NCBI GenBank assembly: GCA_049602155.1
Contig: JBMYRH010000009.1
Span: forward strand, 62,001-126,000
Direction: 5' to 3'
Length of the DNA: 64,000 nucleotides
Origin: JBMYRH01 sp049602155
GTDB taxonomy: Bacteria > Myxococcota_A > UBA9042 > PHBI01 > JBMYRH01
The translations under genes and the position numbers were made by a program. The notes under the pieces were generated by a model. The model saw only the letters and a list, made by a program, of their open reading frames with translations, was not told where the DNA came from and made no database searches. Of this stretch, positions 7,976 to 16,132 are shown one piece after another (position 1 is the first letter of the stretch; each line of letters begins with the position of its first letter).

Positions 7976-9244
7976 ATGACTTGGTATAACGGGATTCGGA
8001 TCCCCGCAATTCTTGCGGCTCTCCTTGTGTTCGCGGCGTGTCATAAAAACGACACGATAACGCCGGAATTACCGAGGGTAGAGCCCGTGACGACTACGAT
8101 CTCAGAGGCTGTGACGGTCGGGCCGCCTTGGAGACCCGGGTACGTACGGCCGCCTGTGATCGACATTCACACCCACCTGTCGCCGGCCGCGCTCGATCGG
8201 ATTCGAACGATCGTGACAGACAACGGTCTCGACATCGTGGTGAACCTCTCCGGTGGGTCATTACGACGGGGCGCCAAGCAGGCAGTGGCGCTGCAGCATG
8301 AAGAGCCACGCGTTGTTCACTTCATGAACCCGGATTGGGGGCTACGTGATCACCCTGAGTTTGGTCAGATCCTGGCGAAGAGCTTGGAGTACGCGGTGCG
8401 AGAGCTCGGCTTTAAGGGGCTGAAGATCTCGAAGGCGCTGGGGCTGTATCTGAGCGACAAGGCGGGGCAGCGGCTGCCCGTCGATACGCCATTGCTTGAC
8501 CCGATGTGGGCCATGGCGGGGCGGCTGGGCGTGCCCGTCGCGATTCACACGGGCGACCCGAAGGCGTTTTGGGAACCCGTGACCCATGCCAATGAGCGCT
8601 ACGACGAGCTGATCATTCATCCGCGATGGTCGTTCGCGGGCCCAGAGCACCCCTCAAGGGAGACCTTGCTCGCTGAGCGAGACAGGCTGCTAGAGCGGCA
8701 CCGCGGGACGACGTTTATCTGCGTGCACTTTGGAAACAACCCGGAGGACATCGACTACGTGGAGGGGCTCTTGTCGCGGCACCCCAATGTCGTGCTCGAT
8801 ACCAGCGCTCGGCTCGGGGAGATAGGTCGCCATCCACCCGAGCGCGTCCGGCGCCTCTTCGTCACGTACGCCGATCGCATCCTCTTCGGGACGGATTTTG
8901 GGCTGGGCACCTCGTCGATCATGCTCGGCTCGACGGGCAATGTGGAGCCAACCATGGCCGACGTGAAGCCCTTCTTTGATGCACATTGGCGCTTCTTTGA
9001 AGGGAGTGAGCGCCAGATCGATCACCCAACGCCGATTCAGGGCAACTGGAAGATCGACGCGATCAACCTCCCCGATGAGGTGCTCTACAAGCTCTACAGA
9101 GGCAACGCAGAGCGGCTACTCAAGCTGGGCCCTCATGCGGACCATCGTCCCGACGCCAGCGTCGGTGAGCAGCTCAAGGAGGAGGCCGTGTCGGACCGCC
9201 CCGTCCGCGACGGTGACTCGGCCGACCCCGCCTTGAAGCGCTGA
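7976..9244 (+). CDS. Amidohydrolase-family lipoprotein
   Basis: The frame opens at 7937, but the ATG at 7976 gives a proper lipoprotein signal (IPAILAALLVFAAC, Cys22) and a 422-residue product. The TIM-barrel amidohydrolase-2 fold starts at PVIDIHTHLS with the HxH metal pair; AIHTGDPKAFW, FICVHFGNNPED, VVLDTSARLGEIGR and ILFGTDFG are the later strand motifs, the last supplying the conserved Asp. The conserved fold ends near RGNAERLLKL. The last ~38 codons (9130-9244) lie antisense to the conserved 3' end of argB and look like a read-through extension. A cell-envelope hydrolase or decarboxylase-like enzyme is expected; the substrate is unknown. Confidence 0.85.
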   Translation: MTWYNGIRIPAILAALLVFAACHKNDTITPELPRVEPVTTTISEAVTVGPPWRPGYVRPPVIDIHTHLSPAALDRIRTIVTDNGLDIVVNLSGGSLRRGAKQAVALQHEEPRVVHFMNPDWGLRDHPEFGQILAKSLEYAVRELGFKGLKISKALGLYLSDKAGQRLPVDTPLLDPMWAMAGRLGVPVAIHTGDPKAFWEPVTHANERYDELIIHPRWSFAGPEHPSRETLLAERDRLLERHRGTTFICVHFGNNPEDIDYVEGLLSRHPNVVLDTSARLGEIGRHPPERVRRLFVTYADRILFGTDFGLGTSSIMLGSTGNVEPTMADVKPFFDAHWRFFEGSERQIDHPTPIQGNWKIDAINLPDEVLYKLYRGNAERLLKLGPHADHRPDASVGEQLKEEAVSDRPVRDGDSADPALKR

Positions 9245-10006
9245 GAGGCACGCCTGGGCCTTCGGGATCATCCCGCCCGAGACCGTGCCGTCTTCAATCC
9301 AGCTCTGCAGTCTCTGGTCATCGACCTCCGCGGTGACCTCGCCCTTGGGACCGCGGATGCCCTGCACATCCGTAAGGAAGATCAGCTTGTCCGCTCGGAG
9401 CGCCGCCGCGATCGCGGTCGCCACGCTGTCGGCGTTGACGTTGAGGGACGCCAACGTACCGTCGACCGCCACTGGAGCAATCACAGGGACCATACCGTTG
9501 TTCAAGAGGCCCAAGAGCATCCCCTCGTCGACGTGGCTGATGTCGCCGACCCGCCCTAGTGAGACCTCGGCCCCGTCCTCCATGCGGGTGTGATGGCGTG
9601 GTGTCGCACGAAGCCAGCCCCCGCCATCGTGACCAGACAGCCCGATAGCGCGTCCTCCTCGGCGACCCATCGCCGCGACGAGGTCGCGGCTGAGGCCACC
9701 GATGTGGACCATCTGCGCCACGCGCATCGTCGCGTCGTCGGTCACACGCAGTCCGTCGATGAACGTGGGCTCTAATCCCAGCTGTCGGCCGAGGGCGGAG
9801 ACGGCGCTACCACCGCCATGGACGAGCACGACGCGAATGCCAACGGCGCCGAGCAGCACGACGTCTTGGGTCACTGCGTCGACGAGCTCTGGGTCGGTCA
9901 TCGCTGCGCCGCCGATCTTCACGACGACGGTCTTGCCGTGCCACGATTGCACGTGAGGGAGCGCCTCTAAGAGCGCGCTGACGATCTCGCCGGGTGCCTT
10001 GCTCAT
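9116..10006 (-). CDS. argB: Acetylglutamate kinase ArgB
   Basis: A 296-residue amino-acid kinase that phosphorylates N-acetylglutamate in the second step of arginine synthesis. Motifs are VVVKIGGAAM near the N-terminus, VLVHGGGSAVSALG, the substrate loop around DGLRVTDDATM, LNVNADSVATAIAAAL, KLIFLTDVQGI and the C-terminal GMIPKAQACLSALQGGV... GTMV that is diagnostic for ArgB. The ATG overlaps the argJ stop by 4 bp. There is no long N-terminal helix of the hexameric arginine-inhibited enzymes beyond about 20 residues (IVSALLEALPHVQSWHGKT), so feedback control is uncertain. Its 3' end overlaps the convergent amidohydrolase by 129 bp. Confidence 0.97.
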   Translation of the reverse strand: MSKAPGEIVSALLEALPHVQSWHGKTVVVKIGGAAMTDPELVDAVTQDVVLLGAVGIRVVLVHGGGSAVSALGRQLGLEPTFIDGLRVTDDATMRVAQMVHIGGLSRDLVAAMGRRGGRAIGLSGHDGGGWLRATPRHHTRMEDGAEVSLGRVGDISHVDEGMLLGLLNNGMVPVIAPVAVDGTLASLNVNADSVATAIAAALRADKLIFLTDVQGIRGPKGEVTAEVDDQRLQSWIEDGTVSGGMIPKAQACLSALQGGVGRVTVADGAVRHGLLLELLTDAGVGTMVRMRAQLE

Positions 10007-11160
10007 GTCCGGTACTCCGCGTTGATGCTGACGTAACCCGCGCTAAGGTCACACCCGTAAGCGACGCCGTAGCCCGGCCCGGGCACCTCAACGCGCACCA
10101 GCAGCGTGTCGGTGTCCATCGCATGAGAGACGTGCGCTTCGTCGACCAGGACAGGGCGGCCTTGATGAAGGACAGAGCAGCCTGCGACCTCAACGGAGAC
10201 CTCCTCGAGGTGCGGCACGCCGTGGGCACCCAAGGCCCCTATGATGCGACCCCAGTTTGGGTCGCGCCCATGGGCGGCGGTCTTTACGAGCGGAGAGCGT
10301 GCGACAGCCTTGGCTGCAGCGCGCGCCGTAGCGTTGTCCGCAAGCCCGTGCACTTGGACCTCAAGGAGCTGTGTGGCGCCTTCACCGTCTCGTGCGATCG
10401 CCTTCGCCAGCTGGGTACAGGTGGCCTCTAAGGCTTCGGCGAGGGCGTGCCATGCGGGGCTCCCCATCGGCGCGGGGGCGCCCTGCCCTGTGGCTTGTAG
10501 GATGACCGTGTCATTTGTCGAGGTGTCACCATCGACGGTCACCGCGTTAAAGGTGGTGTCGACGGTCGCCTTGAGGAGCGCTTGAAGTGCGTCCTCAGAA
10601 ACCTCTGCATCGGTGACTAAGAAGGCCAGCATGGTCGCCATGTTGGGGTGGATCATCCCGGAGCCTTTGGCGAAGCCACCGACGCTCACGTCGCCGATGG
10701 TCCGCCCGGCGACCTTTCGTTGTGTGTCGGTCGTCAGGATGGCAGCTGCAGCGCGGCCAAGATCGCCTCCGAGGTCCCCTGCGGCGTCGATGATGGCCCG
10801 CTCGACCGGCGCGATTGGCAGGGGGACGCCGATCACGCCTGTGGAGCAGACGAGGATCTGATCGATGTCGCAGCCGAGCCGATGTGCACAGGCCTGTGCC
10901 ATCGCCCGGGTGTGGACGTCACCTTCAGGTCCCGTGGCGGCATTCGCGTTCCCGGCGTTGATGACCACGGCTTGAACGGGGCCTGGAGCGCGGGCCCTCG
11001 TCCATCGGCACGGCGCCGCGGCTGCCGTGGACTGGGTGGTCACGGCCGCTGCGATCCCTGGGGCATGAAGGACGACGACGTCGTCGCCGCCCGATGCCTT
11101 AAGGCCTGCACGCGCGACGCCGAGCTGAGCGCCGGCGATGTCCGCCCAGGTCGGGTTCAT
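10003..11160 (-). CDS. argJ: Glutamate N-acetyltransferase / amino-acid acetyltransferase ArgJ
   Basis: A 385-residue ornithine acetyltransferase that transfers the acetyl group from N-acetylornithine to glutamate, recycling the blocking group of the arginine pathway. The autocleavage/nucleophile region KGSGMIHPNMATMLAF is intact with Thr176 as the predicted N-terminal nucleophile of the beta chain. Other family motifs are VVINAGNANAATG, STGVIGVPLP, TVDGDTSTND and DPNWGRI. Full length, coupled to both neighbours by 4-bp overlaps. Because a separate short N-acetylglutamate-synthase-like GNAT is encoded just upstream, this ArgJ may be mainly monofunctional; that is inference. Confidence 0.97.
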   Translation of the reverse strand: MNPTWADIAGAQLGVARAGLKASGGDDVVVLHAPGIAAAVTTQSTAAAAPCRWTRARAPGPVQAVVINAGNANAATGPEGDVHTRAMAQACAHRLGCDIDQILVCSTGVIGVPLPIAPVERAIIDAAGDLGGDLGRAAAAILTTDTQRKVAGRTIGDVSVGGFAKGSGMIHPNMATMLAFLVTDAEVSEDALQALLKATVDTTFNAVTVDGDTSTNDTVILQATGQGAPAPMGSPAWHALAEALEATCTQLAKAIARDGEGATQLLEVQVHGLADNATARAAAKAVARSPLVKTAAHGRDPNWGRIIGALGAHGVPHLEEVSVEVAGCSVLHQGRPVLVDEAHVSHAMDTDTLLVRVEVPGPGYGVAYGCDLSAGYVSINAEYRT

Positions 11161-11687
11161 GCGCGCCTCCTCTTGTGCACTGAGAGCCGGCGCAGCAGTA
11201 GCGTTTGTCGACAGGCGTCGAGGCGCGGGCAGCCCTTGCAGGTCACTGACTTGGCGTCAGCGGCCTCGATCGCGTCGGTGTCGGGGTTAAGTGGACGCGG
11301 GAAGGGCATGTTCAGGTCTCGCCGTGCGCTGATCCAGGGCGCGTGCGGAGCGGGGACAAATTCGAGCCTCTCGAAGAAGCGCGTGAGGTGGCTAAGCGCC
11401 ATCACGACCTCGTAGCCAGAGTCCGCGGCCCGAGCGATTGCGGCGTCCACGAGGCGGCCACCGAGCCCGGAGCCCGGTCGGTCCGAGACGAGGCTCCCGA
11501 GTTCTATCACGCGATTGGACTGCGGCGTCAGCGCGACAGCGCCGACGAGGAGGTCTCCATCGAGCGCGACTTGGAAGGTGTCTGGGGCGATGGTGCGAGG
11601 GAGGATGTGGCCCCGCATGATGTGGGGAGCGAGGAGGTCGCCGAGGTGGGCGACGTCGCTTGGCGTGGCTGGTCGAATCGTGATCAT
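11157..11687 (-). CDS. argA: Short GNAT-type N-acetylglutamate synthase (ArgA-like)
   Basis: A 176-residue GNAT protein between argC and argJ. ITIRPATPSDV, GHILPRTIAPDTFQVA, IELGSLVSDRPGSGLGGRLVDAAI (acetyl-CoA loop) and the C-terminal FFERLEFVPAP are the pattern of the short stand-alone N-acetylglutamate synthases that lack the kinase-like domain of E. coli ArgA. It would make N-acetylglutamate from glutamate and acetyl-CoA to prime the pathway. The C-terminal tail carries an unusual Cys cluster, CKGCPRLDAC (C-x2-C-P-x4-C), with the same spacing as the last three cysteines of the MutY iron-sulphur loop. Gene name rests on the fold plus operon position; another amino-acid acetyltransferase is possible. 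Confidence 0.78.
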   Translation of the reverse strand: MITIRPATPSDVAHLGDLLAPHIMRGHILPRTIAPDTFQVALDGDLLVGAVALTPQSNRVIELGSLVSDRPGSGLGGRLVDAAIARAADSGYEVVMALSHLTRFFERLEFVPAPHAPWISARRDLNMPFPRPLNPDTDAIEAADAKSVTCKGCPRLDACRQTLLLRRLSVHKRRRA

Positions 11688-12694
11688 GGCAACGTTGGGT
11701 GCATCGGGAGACCGGTGGTCTCCGGGTACCCAAGGGCGGCGTTCATCGCCTGAACGGCTTGGCCAGCAGCGCCCTTGAGAAGGTTGTCGATGACGCAGAT
11801 GGCGGTCGTCATCTGGCGTTCAGGGTCATGGCAGACGTGGAGGTGGGCGCGGTTGGAGCCACGCACATCGCCGGTGGAGGGTGGGGTGTCTCGCATCACG
11901 ATCATCGGTTCGTCGGCGTATGCGTCGGCGTATGCGCGGTGGATCGCGGCGGGATCGACTGGGGCTTCGTGGCGCATATGCACGGTGGCGACGATGCCGC
12001 GACTCATTGGAGCCAAGTGAGGGGTAAAGGTGACCTGCGCCCCGTGGAGGTTTTGCTCGATCTCTGGTGTGTGGCGATGCTGGCCACCTACCCCATATGC
12101 GCGGGCTTGATCTGCAGTTTCGCAGTAGCGCGTCCGCTCTGGGGCACCGCGCCCTGCACCAGAGACCCCTGAGAGGCAGCTGGCGACCAGCGGGGGGCTG
12201 ATCATTGAGAGGAGGGGGTAGGCTGCGAGGGTCACCGCGGTGGGGTAGCAGCCTGGATTCGCGATGAGTCGCGCGCCTTTGAGCGCGGCGCGGTGGTGCT
12301 CTGGTAGCCCGTAGACCGCCTCATCAAGGAGGCCAGGGCTGGGGTGCTGTAGGCCGTAGAAGCGCGCGTAGGTCGCCGGGCTCTTCAGGCGGAAGTCTGC
12401 GCCAAGATCGACGACTGTGACACCGGAGGCGACCAGGGTCGGCGCGAGGAGGGCTGCTTGCCCATGAGGCATCGCGAGGAAGACGACGTCGCATAGCGCG
12501 ATGATCTGAGCGGGGTCGACCGCCGCGACCGTCAGATCGACCAACCCGGTCAGAGAGGGCCAGACCTCAGTCAGGGCTTTGCCTGCAGACGCACCCGCCG
12601 CGCCATGGACGAGAGTGAGCTCAGGGTGGTGGGCGACGAGGCGAACCAGCTCGATCCCTGTGTAGCCCGTGATGCCAATAATTCCGACGTTCAT
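11684..12694 (-). CDS. argC: N-acetyl-gamma-glutamyl-phosphate reductase ArgC
   Basis: A 336-residue NADP-dependent enzyme for the third step of arginine synthesis. The N-terminal GITGYTGIELVRLVAHHPE is the NADP-binding motif; Cys149 in IANPGCYPTA is the catalytic thiol; AMPHGQA, FRLKSPATYARFYG and HRHTPEIEQNL are conserved. Length is typical. It is the promoter-proximal gene of argC-argA-argJ-argB, linked to the next gene by a 4-bp overlap. No Shine-Dalgarno sequence precedes the ATG, and a -10-like hexamer ends only 8 bases upstream, which would suit a leaderless transcript. ARG-box-like palindromes overlap the promoter. Confidence 0.96.
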   Translation of the reverse strand: MNVGIIGITGYTGIELVRLVAHHPELTLVHGAAGASAGKALTEVWPSLTGLVDLTVAAVDPAQIIALCDVVFLAMPHGQAALLAPTLVASGVTVVDLGADFRLKSPATYARFYGLQHPSPGLLDEAVYGLPEHHRAALKGARLIANPGCYPTAVTLAAYPLLSMISPPLVASCLSGVSGAGRGAPERTRYCETADQARAYGVGGQHRHTPEIEQNLHGAQVTFTPHLAPMSRGIVATVHMRHEAPVDPAAIHRAYADAYADEPMIVMRDTPPSTGDVRGSNRAHLHVCHDPERQMTTAICVIDNLLKGAAGQAVQAMNAALGYPETTGLPMHPTLP

Positions 12695-12701
12695 ACAATC
12701 G

Positions 12702-12730
12702 GGTATACGAGCCTTTGCATATTAATGCAA
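12702..12730 (-). promoter_or_regulatory. Predicted argC promoter (-35 TTGCAT, -10 TATACC)
   Basis: Read on the minus strand, TTGCAT (12730-12725), a 17-bp spacer and TATACC (12707-12702) form a plausible sigma-70-type promoter. The predicted transcription start, about 7 bases past the -10, falls at or next to the argC ATG at 12694, and there is no ribosome-binding site in between. The palindrome at 12715-12730 covers the -35 and part of the spacer, so a bound repressor would block polymerase. Confidence 0.45.
12715..12730. promoter_or_regulatory. ARG-box-like operator 1
   Basis: TTGCATATTAATGCAA is an inverted repeat with perfect 6-bp arms around ATTA. Its 14-bp core matches the ArgR/AhrC consensus TGAATWWWWATTCA at 12 of 14 positions; both differences are the symmetric A to C and T to G change. 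It sits 22 bp upstream of argC and overlaps the predicted promoter. The site suggests arginine-responsive repression; no argR gene lies in this window. Confidence 0.6.
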
Positions 12731-12735
12731 CGGTG

Positions 12736-12749
12736 TTCATAACTATGCT
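12736..12749. promoter_or_regulatory. ARG-box-like operator 2 (degenerate)
   Basis: TTCATAACTATGCT repeats the layout of the first box (xxCAT-N4-ATGCx), 20 bp away centre to centre. ArgR hexamers usually bind two boxes separated by 2-3 bp, and 18-bp boxes at this spacing would be 2 bp apart. It is weaker than box 1. Confidence 0.4.
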
Positions 12750-12821
12750 TCCGGGCGCAAGGCGCAGGCGATTATGTCGCCAGTGGGCGCGGAAGGGGAC
12801 GGCAAGGGCGTTGGATGTGGC

Positions 12822-13799
12822 TCAGGACCAGCTGGCGAGCCGCCGCTTGACCAAGACGCCTAAGACGCGCTGACGGTAGGTGGGCTCCCCAAGGACGTTG
12901 GGCAAGTGCTTGACCTGCTTGACGACCAAGGCCCCGACGGCTTCGGCCAGCTCATCGGTGAGGGTGTCGCCCACAAATTGGTCGAGCTTGCGAATCGCCT
13001 TGGGCCTGGGGCCGAGGGCCCCTACCACGATCTCCATGGCAGCGATTCGGTCGTGGTCATCACGATCGCAGACGATCGCCACGCTGACTTGGGGGAAGTC
13101 GACGGACTTGCGTGGCGCCCACTTCTCATAGGCGCTCAATCGGCGCTCCGGCGACCCAGGGATGTGGATGGCGGTGACGATGTCCGAGGGCCCTAAGGTC
13201 AACGGATGAGCGCCGTCTTTGTCGCGGATGGAGGCCACCAGCTCAAGGCGCTTGCCTTGAGGCCCAACGATCTCGACTTGCGCCCCCAGCGCTGCCAGGG
13301 GAGGCACGGTGTCACCACTGAGCGCCGCGACACAGCGACGACCGCCCGGGACAACATGGCAGAGCTCATCAAAGGTCTTCAGGCAGCCGCCCAAGGCGCC
13401 GCGCCATGCGGTGGTCCGGTTGACCCATCGGCATCGCACATTGAGGCACACATTGCCCCCCAGCGTGCCCATGCGTCGGGCTTGCGGGTGCGCGACGCGC
13501 CCCGCCGCGTCGGCGACCGCTGGGGCGCGCTCCAACACGAGGGGGTGGCGGGCGACGACGTCGAGGAGCTCGCCCGCGCCGATGATCAGCCCGCCGTCAT
13601 CCGTGGCCTTCACACCGCGCAGCGGCAGGTCTGATAGGGAGACAAGGAGCCGAGGTGTCTCGATGCCTTGCTTCATGTTCACGAGGAGGTCGGTCCCACC
13701 GGCGATGATGCGCCCCTCGTCCCCGGCTTCAGCGAGCAGCGCGATGGCGTCCTCGATGAGGCGCGGTTGCGCCAGATCGAAGCTGGGGAGCGGCATCAT
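12822..13799 (-). CDS. Molybdenum hydroxylase FAD subunit with [4Fe-4S] insert (HcrB-like)
   Basis: A 325-residue FAD-binding subunit of the xanthine dehydrogenase family. RIIAGGTDLLVNMKQG holds the FAD loop and RRMGTLGGNVCLNVRC the second FAD motif. Between them and the rest of the fold lies an insert with Cys123, Cys139, Cys147 and Cys156 (spacings 16, 8 and 9), plus an extra Cys118. As I recall, Thauera 4-hydroxybenzoyl-CoA reductase beta ligates its additional [4Fe-4S] cluster with cysteines of the same spacing; ordinary xanthine or CO dehydrogenase FAD subunits lack this insert. TWxxA, GGCL and GGRRCVAALSGDTVPPLAALGA flank the insert as in HcrB. It is last in the three-gene unit, overlapping the large subunit by 4 bp. 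Confidence 0.85.
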   Translation of the reverse strand: MMPLPSFDLAQPRLIEDAIALLAEAGDEGRIIAGGTDLLVNMKQGIETPRLLVSLSDLPLRGVKATDDGGLIIGAGELLDVVARHPLVLERAPAVADAAGRVAHPQARRMGTLGGNVCLNVRCRWVNRTTAWRGALGGCLKTFDELCHVVPGGRRCVAALSGDTVPPLAALGAQVEIVGPQGKRLELVASIRDKDGAHPLTLGPSDIVTAIHIPGSPERRLSAYEKWAPRKSVDFPQVSVAIVCDRDDHDRIAAMEIVVGALGPRPKAIRKLDQFVGDTLTDELAEAVGALVVKQVKHLPNVLGEPTYRQRVLGVLVKRRLASWS

Positions 13800-16132
13800 G
13801 CGTCCGACTCCTTGGCGGCGTCGAGCGCGGCGAGCAGCTTCTCAGGGGTCACGGGCAGCTGGTCGATCCGCACCCCGACTGCGTCGTAGATGGCGTTGAC
13901 GATCGCGGGGATCACTGAGTGAAGGGGCCCCTCCCCTGCTTCTTTAGCGCCGTAAGGGCCGTGGGGGTCAGGCGCCTCGACGATGAGCGCTTCGATGTCC
14001 GGGCAGTCGAGCGAGGTCGGCATGCGATAGTCAAGGAGGTCGGGGGCCAACAGCCGCCCTCCCTCGTCGACCATGTGGTGCTCTAGGACCACCTCGCCAA
14101 AGCCCATGTAGCAGGAGCCCTCGATTTGGCCCTCGACGATCACGGGGCTGAGCGCTTTTCCGCAGTCATGGGCGCACCAGATCTTGTCGACGGTCACGGT
14201 CCCAAGCTCAGGGTCGACGGTCACTTCGGCGATGTGCGCGGTCGCCGAGAAGGCTGGGGTCGCGCCGATCGTCCCGCCTCGGTAGTCGCCGTGGATCCCC
14301 TCTTTTGGGGTGTTGTAGTACCCGACAGCGCCCAGCGTCCCGGAGGCGGCTTCGCCCAAGATGAAGGCCTCGGCGGAGGTGATATGCTGCGTAGGGTCGG
14401 CGATGTTGATGGCCTGGCCATCGGCGAGGGCGACCTCGCGCTTGGAGACCCCCCAATCCTTCGCGACAGCCTCTCGGACCTTCCCTGCGACCTCTCTCGC
14501 CGCCTGGATCGCTGCGTTGCCCATCATGAGGGTGATGCGACTGGAGTAGGCGCCGAGATCGACCGGGGTCAGGTCAGTGTCCGCCGCGACGACGCGAATG
14601 TCTTCAAGGGCTACGCCGAGCTCTTGCGCGATGATCGTGGCCACCATTGTGTTGGAGCCTTGGCCGATGTCGCTCGCCCCGGAGAAGATGCGCACGCGCC
14701 CCGAGCGGTCCGCGCAGATCTGAATCCCGGACTGGGGCATGTCGTTGGGGTAGATCGGGTAGTTGGTGCCGCTGATATACGTGCTGCAAGCGACGCCGAG
14801 CCCTTTGCCAGCAGGGAGGTTGCGGCGGCGCGCTTTCCAATCACTCGCCTCTTCCACTTTCTTTAAGCACTCCATCGTCCCCAATGAGCCGACCCGCAGA
14901 CCGTTCACTGAGCGCGTGTATTGCCCGATAAAGTTTCGGCGCCGTAGCTCGATGGGATCGATGCCCAAGGTGGTCGCAGCTTTGTCGATCGCGACCTCGA
15001 TCGCGAAGCGAGGCTGAACCGCCCCATGACCCCGTTTGGGGCCACAAGCTGGCTTGTTCGTGTAGGCGCGGCGGCTGTGATAGCGGTACGCCGGCATCTG
15101 ATATGGCAACGTCGTGAGCTGACCCGAGTAGTAGGTGGTCACGAGCCCGAAGCTTGCGTACGCACCGCCGTCGAGGAGCAGGTCCGCGTCATAGCCCCGG
15201 ATACGGCCATCGGCGTCGAAGGCCATGCGCGATGAGATGCGGGTCGGGTGACGACCACGATGGGCGAGGAAGACCTCCTCGCGTTCGTAGAGCAACTTCA
15301 CGGGCCGCCCACTGCGCATCGACAGCAGGGCGACCGCGAACTCGAGGTCGAAGGGCTCCGATTTTCCGCCAAAACCGCCGCCGACAGGGGGTTGAATGAC
15401 GCGGATCTTGCGAGCTGGGAGGCCCAGGACGCGGGCCAGGTCGCGGTGGAGGTAGTGCGGCACTTGAGTGGCCGACCAGACCGTCAAGAGCCCCTGGCCG
15501 TCCATGTGACCGATGGCGCAGTGCGGCTCGATCGGAGCGTGAGTCGTGCCTTGAAAGAAGTACTCCCCCTCGACGACGAGGTCGGCCCCGTCCATGGCCT
15601 CGTCCATGTCGCCGAAGTCGAGCGCCACGCGCTTGGTGACGTTCCCTGGGCGCTTAAGGTCGTGCAGGGTCAGGTCGGTGCGCTCGGCGGCCTCCGCCGC
15701 GTCATACAGCGGCTCAAGGACGTCGTACTGGACGACGATGGCCTCACAGGCCGCTCGCGCCGTTCGCTCATCGCAGGCTGCGACGGCTGCGACGCCGTCA
15801 CCGACGTAGCGCACTTTGTCGTAGGCGAGCGCATGCTCGTCGCGTGTCCAGGGGATGATGCCGTACTTGGTCGGCATGTCCTGGCCCGTGATGACGGCGT
15901 GCACGCCCTCTATGGCCTCCGCTGCGCGGGTGTCGATAGAGAGGATGGTCGCGTGGGCGTGCGGCGAACGCAGGATGCGCGCATGCAGCATTTGCGGCAG
16001 CACGAGGTCATCGGCGAACTGGACCTCACCGGTGACTTGGCCGTGACCGTCGACGCGTCCGTGACGTCGACCGATGACGGGTGAGGGGCCAAGATCAGGG
16101 GCCTCCGCGGGCGCCATTTTGGCGACGCTCAT
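13796..16132 (-). CDS. Molybdopterin-binding large subunit (HcrA-like)
   Basis: A 778-residue catalytic subunit of a molybdenum hydroxylase. It opens with a short linker then GRRHGRVDGHGQVTGEVQFADDLVLPQMLHARILRS-type sequence (family N-terminus), followed by QVPHYLHRDLARVLGL and VGGGFGGKSEPF, the Moco loop. SGASDIGQGSNT is the second cofactor motif, and KEAGEGPLHSVIPAIVNAIYDA near the C-terminus carries the catalytic Glu (AGEGP in place of VGEPP of xanthine dehydrogenase), as in aryl-CoA reductases. Cytoplasmic; no Tat signal. Coupled by 4-bp overlaps to both other subunits. The cofactor and subunit set are clear; the substrate (aromatic acyl-CoA versus a heterocycle) is inference. Confidence 0.92.
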   Translation of the reverse strand: MSVAKMAPAEAPDLGPSPVIGRRHGRVDGHGQVTGEVQFADDLVLPQMLHARILRSPHAHATILSIDTRAAEAIEGVHAVITGQDMPTKYGIIPWTRDEHALAYDKVRYVGDGVAAVAACDERTARAACEAIVVQYDVLEPLYDAAEAAERTDLTLHDLKRPGNVTKRVALDFGDMDEAMDGADLVVEGEYFFQGTTHAPIEPHCAIGHMDGQGLLTVWSATQVPHYLHRDLARVLGLPARKIRVIQPPVGGGFGGKSEPFDLEFAVALLSMRSGRPVKLLYEREEVFLAHRGRHPTRISSRMAFDADGRIRGYDADLLLDGGAYASFGLVTTYYSGQLTTLPYQMPAYRYHSRRAYTNKPACGPKRGHGAVQPRFAIEVAIDKAATTLGIDPIELRRRNFIGQYTRSVNGLRVGSLGTMECLKKVEEASDWKARRRNLPAGKGLGVACSTYISGTNYPIYPNDMPQSGIQICADRSGRVRIFSGASDIGQGSNTMVATIIAQELGVALEDIRVVAADTDLTPVDLGAYSSRITLMMGNAAIQAAREVAGKVREAVAKDWGVSKREVALADGQAINIADPTQHITSAEAFILGEAASGTLGAVGYYNTPKEGIHGDYRGGTIGATPAFSATAHIAEVTVDPELGTVTVDKIWCAHDCGKALSPVIVEGQIEGSCYMGFGEVVLEHHMVDEGGRLLAPDLLDYRMPTSLDCPDIEALIVEAPDPHGPYGAKEAGEGPLHSVIPAIVNAIYDAVGVRIDQLPVTPEKLLAALDAAKESDA

